Both the position numbers and the translations under genes were made by a program. Under the pieces are notes generated by a model that was given only the letters and a program-made list of their open reading frames with translations, was not told where the DNA came from and made no database searches. This document shows, one piece after another, positions 62,153 to 64,000 of a DNA stretch of 64,000 nt. Positions within the stretch are counted from its first letter, which is position 1, and the number at the start of each line of letters is the position of its first letter. The stretch covers positions 248,001 to 312,000 of the forward strand of contig CATKHK010000033.1 of assembly GCA_949751835.1 (NCBI GenBank), read 5' to 3'. Source of the DNA: Blepharisma japonicum. Taxonomy: Eukaryota > Ciliophora > Heterotrichea > Heterotrichida > Blepharismidae.

Positions 62153-64000
62153 TTAATGATTATTTAGCTCGTTTCCTAGAATTTGATCAAAAGTAAGCTT
62201 CGGTTGAGGCTTCAAAAATGGCATGTCAAGCAACTTTATCAATTTGCTTGATCTTGCCATTTCTGTCCTTCTTGTGTGCCCAGTTTTTTGCGTAACAATT
62301 GAAGGGCCTTTACTTTGCAGCATCCTTCCTAACGCAACACACAATTTTTCATTAGGATTATCTATCGGTAACTTACTTTCCAAGCAGCAATATGCAATTC
62401 CATCAATCATTTGGTTTATACTGATCCCTTCCATCCTCTCATTAAATTGCTGTCCTGCTACTTCTTTGTAATCATTTTCATATAAATTTAAATAGACTTG
62501 AGAAAGTTTTCCTTTTGTCACTAAATCTGGATATATAGAAAAATCAGTGGCAAATTGTATGAAGCTTTGCGAAGATATTTTACTTTGAGGATTCAGATAA
62601 ACTTTGGCATAAATCTCGAGTGTTTTATGTCACACATCAAGTGTTTTTTCTGTGGATGGGTCATGAATTAAATCTTTTATTGAAGTTGACCTGAGAGCAC
62701 TTTGTGACTTCCTTGGGGTTTTTAGCAATGATTGAATAAAAATTTCAAATTCATCTTCATCATTAGGATCCTTAATCAATTTCTTTGATACTATTTCCAA
62801 TGATTTAATAAATTGATTAAAATTCATTTTCCCTGACTCTTCTGCCGCTTGAAAAACAAACTTTGGAGAAAGCACTCCATCATCAATAGAATGTGGCCTT
62901 TGTACTAAAGAGAAGTAAATAATTTCGAGCTCTTGCCTTTCCAAGCAAAATTCGGATTCCTTATGCAATAGTCCAGCATCTTCAAAAACTTTGACATACT
63001 GAAATGGCGACATTAATTTTTGATTAGAAGTTGTTCCATATGAGCAATAATCCCTAAAAACGTCTTCAACTTCATTTCATTTCGATTCCAAGACTCCGCT
63101 AAATTTTCCTCTTCGATCTAAACAAAATCGCTCAGATTTTAACGCATCTCTGGAAACAGGTGCAGAAGTTAATGAAATTTTTTGTGTGGATGATAGAGAA
63201 AGTTTGTTGGAGTATGGCTTGCTTATTTTGGAGTGCCAGTTAGAAAAACCATTCGATCTTTCCATTCTTGAAAGAATGAATTCTGTTCTTTCTCTGACTG
63301 TAGAAAACTCTTGATGAAATTTGCCATAAATAGCAGTTCTTAGTAGAAACAGCAGAAATTTTTTCAAAGTAAAAGCTCTTCCTTTATCATTGATATTAAA
63401 ATATTTGAGCTCAGGAATGTCTTCATTTGACTCTACTAAATCTTGCCATATTTTCAATAAAAGTGCTCTTGGCAACACATCTGGAGTAATCATAAACTCA
63501 GTTACTAGGGAAAATAGTGATGCTCATGATTTTTTGCTTAATGCATTTTTATCTTCTGGTGACACATCTTCCCAAGGGAAATATGCTTTATAGATTTCTT
63601 GCAAAACAAATATTGAGTCTTGTAAGATTCTTGCTGATTCAGTATCAAAGTCAAAATCAGATTGATTAAATGTATCGACTTGTCCTTGCTCTTTTAAAGC
63701 ATCATATAAAGGGAAAATATGTGTGTCTATCATAGATACTAAGCCTTGGTACGAGTGATTACCCTTTTCCATAAGTGTTGCAGATATCCTAACCATAATT
63801 TCGCAGAAATTATCAAACGATATGCATTTATCACGTTTTGCTTCTGAACTAATAATTATGTCACATTCTTCTCTGCTTAATAAATTTGGAAGAACCTGTA
63901 TATCTCGTAAAAATTTTGAAAGTTTAGGAAGCGTTAATAAGTTTGTATTATTCCTCGACCCTAAGCATGAGTAATGTAAGTATAAACGCCTGAGCTTATT
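62153..64000 (-). CDS. EF-hand-like repeat protein (partial, N-terminus beyond right edge)
   Basis: The frame is open at the right edge and continues down to TAA 62153 through TGA=Trp codons (forward 62630, 63077, 63524). Repeated units of ~130-150 residues contain short helix-loop-helix pieces: LGSRNNTNLLTLPKLSKFLR with IISSEAKRDKCISFDNFCEI; YFNINDKGRAFTLKKFLLFL; FSLVQRPHSIDDG with SGKMNFNQFIKSLEI; and SKISSQSFIQFATDFS. These look like degenerate EF-hand/p25-alpha-like units as found in ciliary proteins; canonical calcium loops (DxDxDG) are not evident. At least 615 residues are present; the start is not in the window. Confidence 0.72.

Noticed and set aside
1-64000. In-frame TGA codons as evidence of pseudogenes or sequencing errors
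   Set aside because: They occur at conserved Trp positions in many genes, while flanking frames continue intact; this is a genetic-code feature.
1-64000. CRISPR arrays, tRNAs, rRNAs, transposons, telomeric repeats
   Set aside because: No spaced direct repeats, cloverleaf-like sequences, transposase or reverse-transcriptase motifs, or terminal repeat tracts were seen. Short RNAs may have been missed by eye.

Overview
The window reads as gene-dense macronuclear DNA of a heterotrich ciliate, most likely Blepharisma or a close relative. Two observations support this. First, conserved genes are interrupted by in-frame TGA exactly where tryptophan is expected (MORN repeats, the SPOC domain, a Ras GTPase, Mob1, the PHD fingers), while genes end only in TAA or TAG, so UGA encodes Trp. 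Second, every intron that could be placed is 15 nt long with GT...AG ends; nine were found and several restore reading frames in unmistakable proteins (proteasome alpha, Rab, cyclin, MORN protein). Standard-code ORF calling therefore cuts most genes here into pieces; the coordinates below join them. No tRNA, rRNA, CRISPR, telomere repeat or transposon was recognised. Genus assignment is inference.

Layout. 1-8.3 kb: 3' end of a syntaxin-16-like Qa-SNARE, two unknown genes (one secreted), and a 2165-residue chromatin/transcription protein with PHD fingers, a TFIIS-central-like domain and a SPOC domain. 8.4-15.6 kb: an 11-repeat SHIPPO protein, an IQ-motif protein, a MORN protein, and an allantoinase-like protein that has lost its metal-binding residues. 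15.7-24.5 kb: a minus-strand run with a Ras-like GTPase, a secreted coiled-coil protein, PDK1, a GTPBP1-like GTPase, a TPR/IQ protein and cytochrome c, then a coiled-coil protein on the plus strand. 25.3-34.7 kb: cyclin J-like protein, STK32/YANK-like kinase, a basic microprotein resembling mS38, proteasome alpha-1, an MFS transporter, a sterol-desaturase-family enzyme, a VTT-domain protein and a FUN14 protein. 34.8-45 kb: a large MORN protein, Mob1, a Rab, a MAPEG-like membrane protein and three unknown or coiled-coil proteins. 45-54 kb: a DUF229 sulfatase-like membrane protein, a UIM protein, a coiled-coil protein abutting a lysine-methyltransferase-like gene, an SDR-fold protein and an acylated zinc protein. 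54-64 kb: a 1690-residue GAF(x6)-PAS-phosphodiesterase, three tandem genes with almost no space between them, and an EF-hand-like protein running off the right edge.

Functional themes are signalling (PDK1, STK32, cyclin, Mob1, Ras, Rab, cyclic-nucleotide phosphodiesterase), cilia and cortex (SHIPPO, MORN, coiled-coil, IQ proteins) and membrane traffic (SNARE, Rab, VTT). Five proteins begin with Met-Gly plus nearby Cys or Ser, suggesting N-myristoylation. Genes lie on both strands with short spacers. At four same-strand junctions the stop and next ATG are 1 nt apart, directly abutting, or overlapping by one base. The most unusual single items are the catalytically stripped allantoinase homologue, the PHD/TFIIS/SPOC giant, the six-GAF phosphodiesterase and these zero-length junctions.
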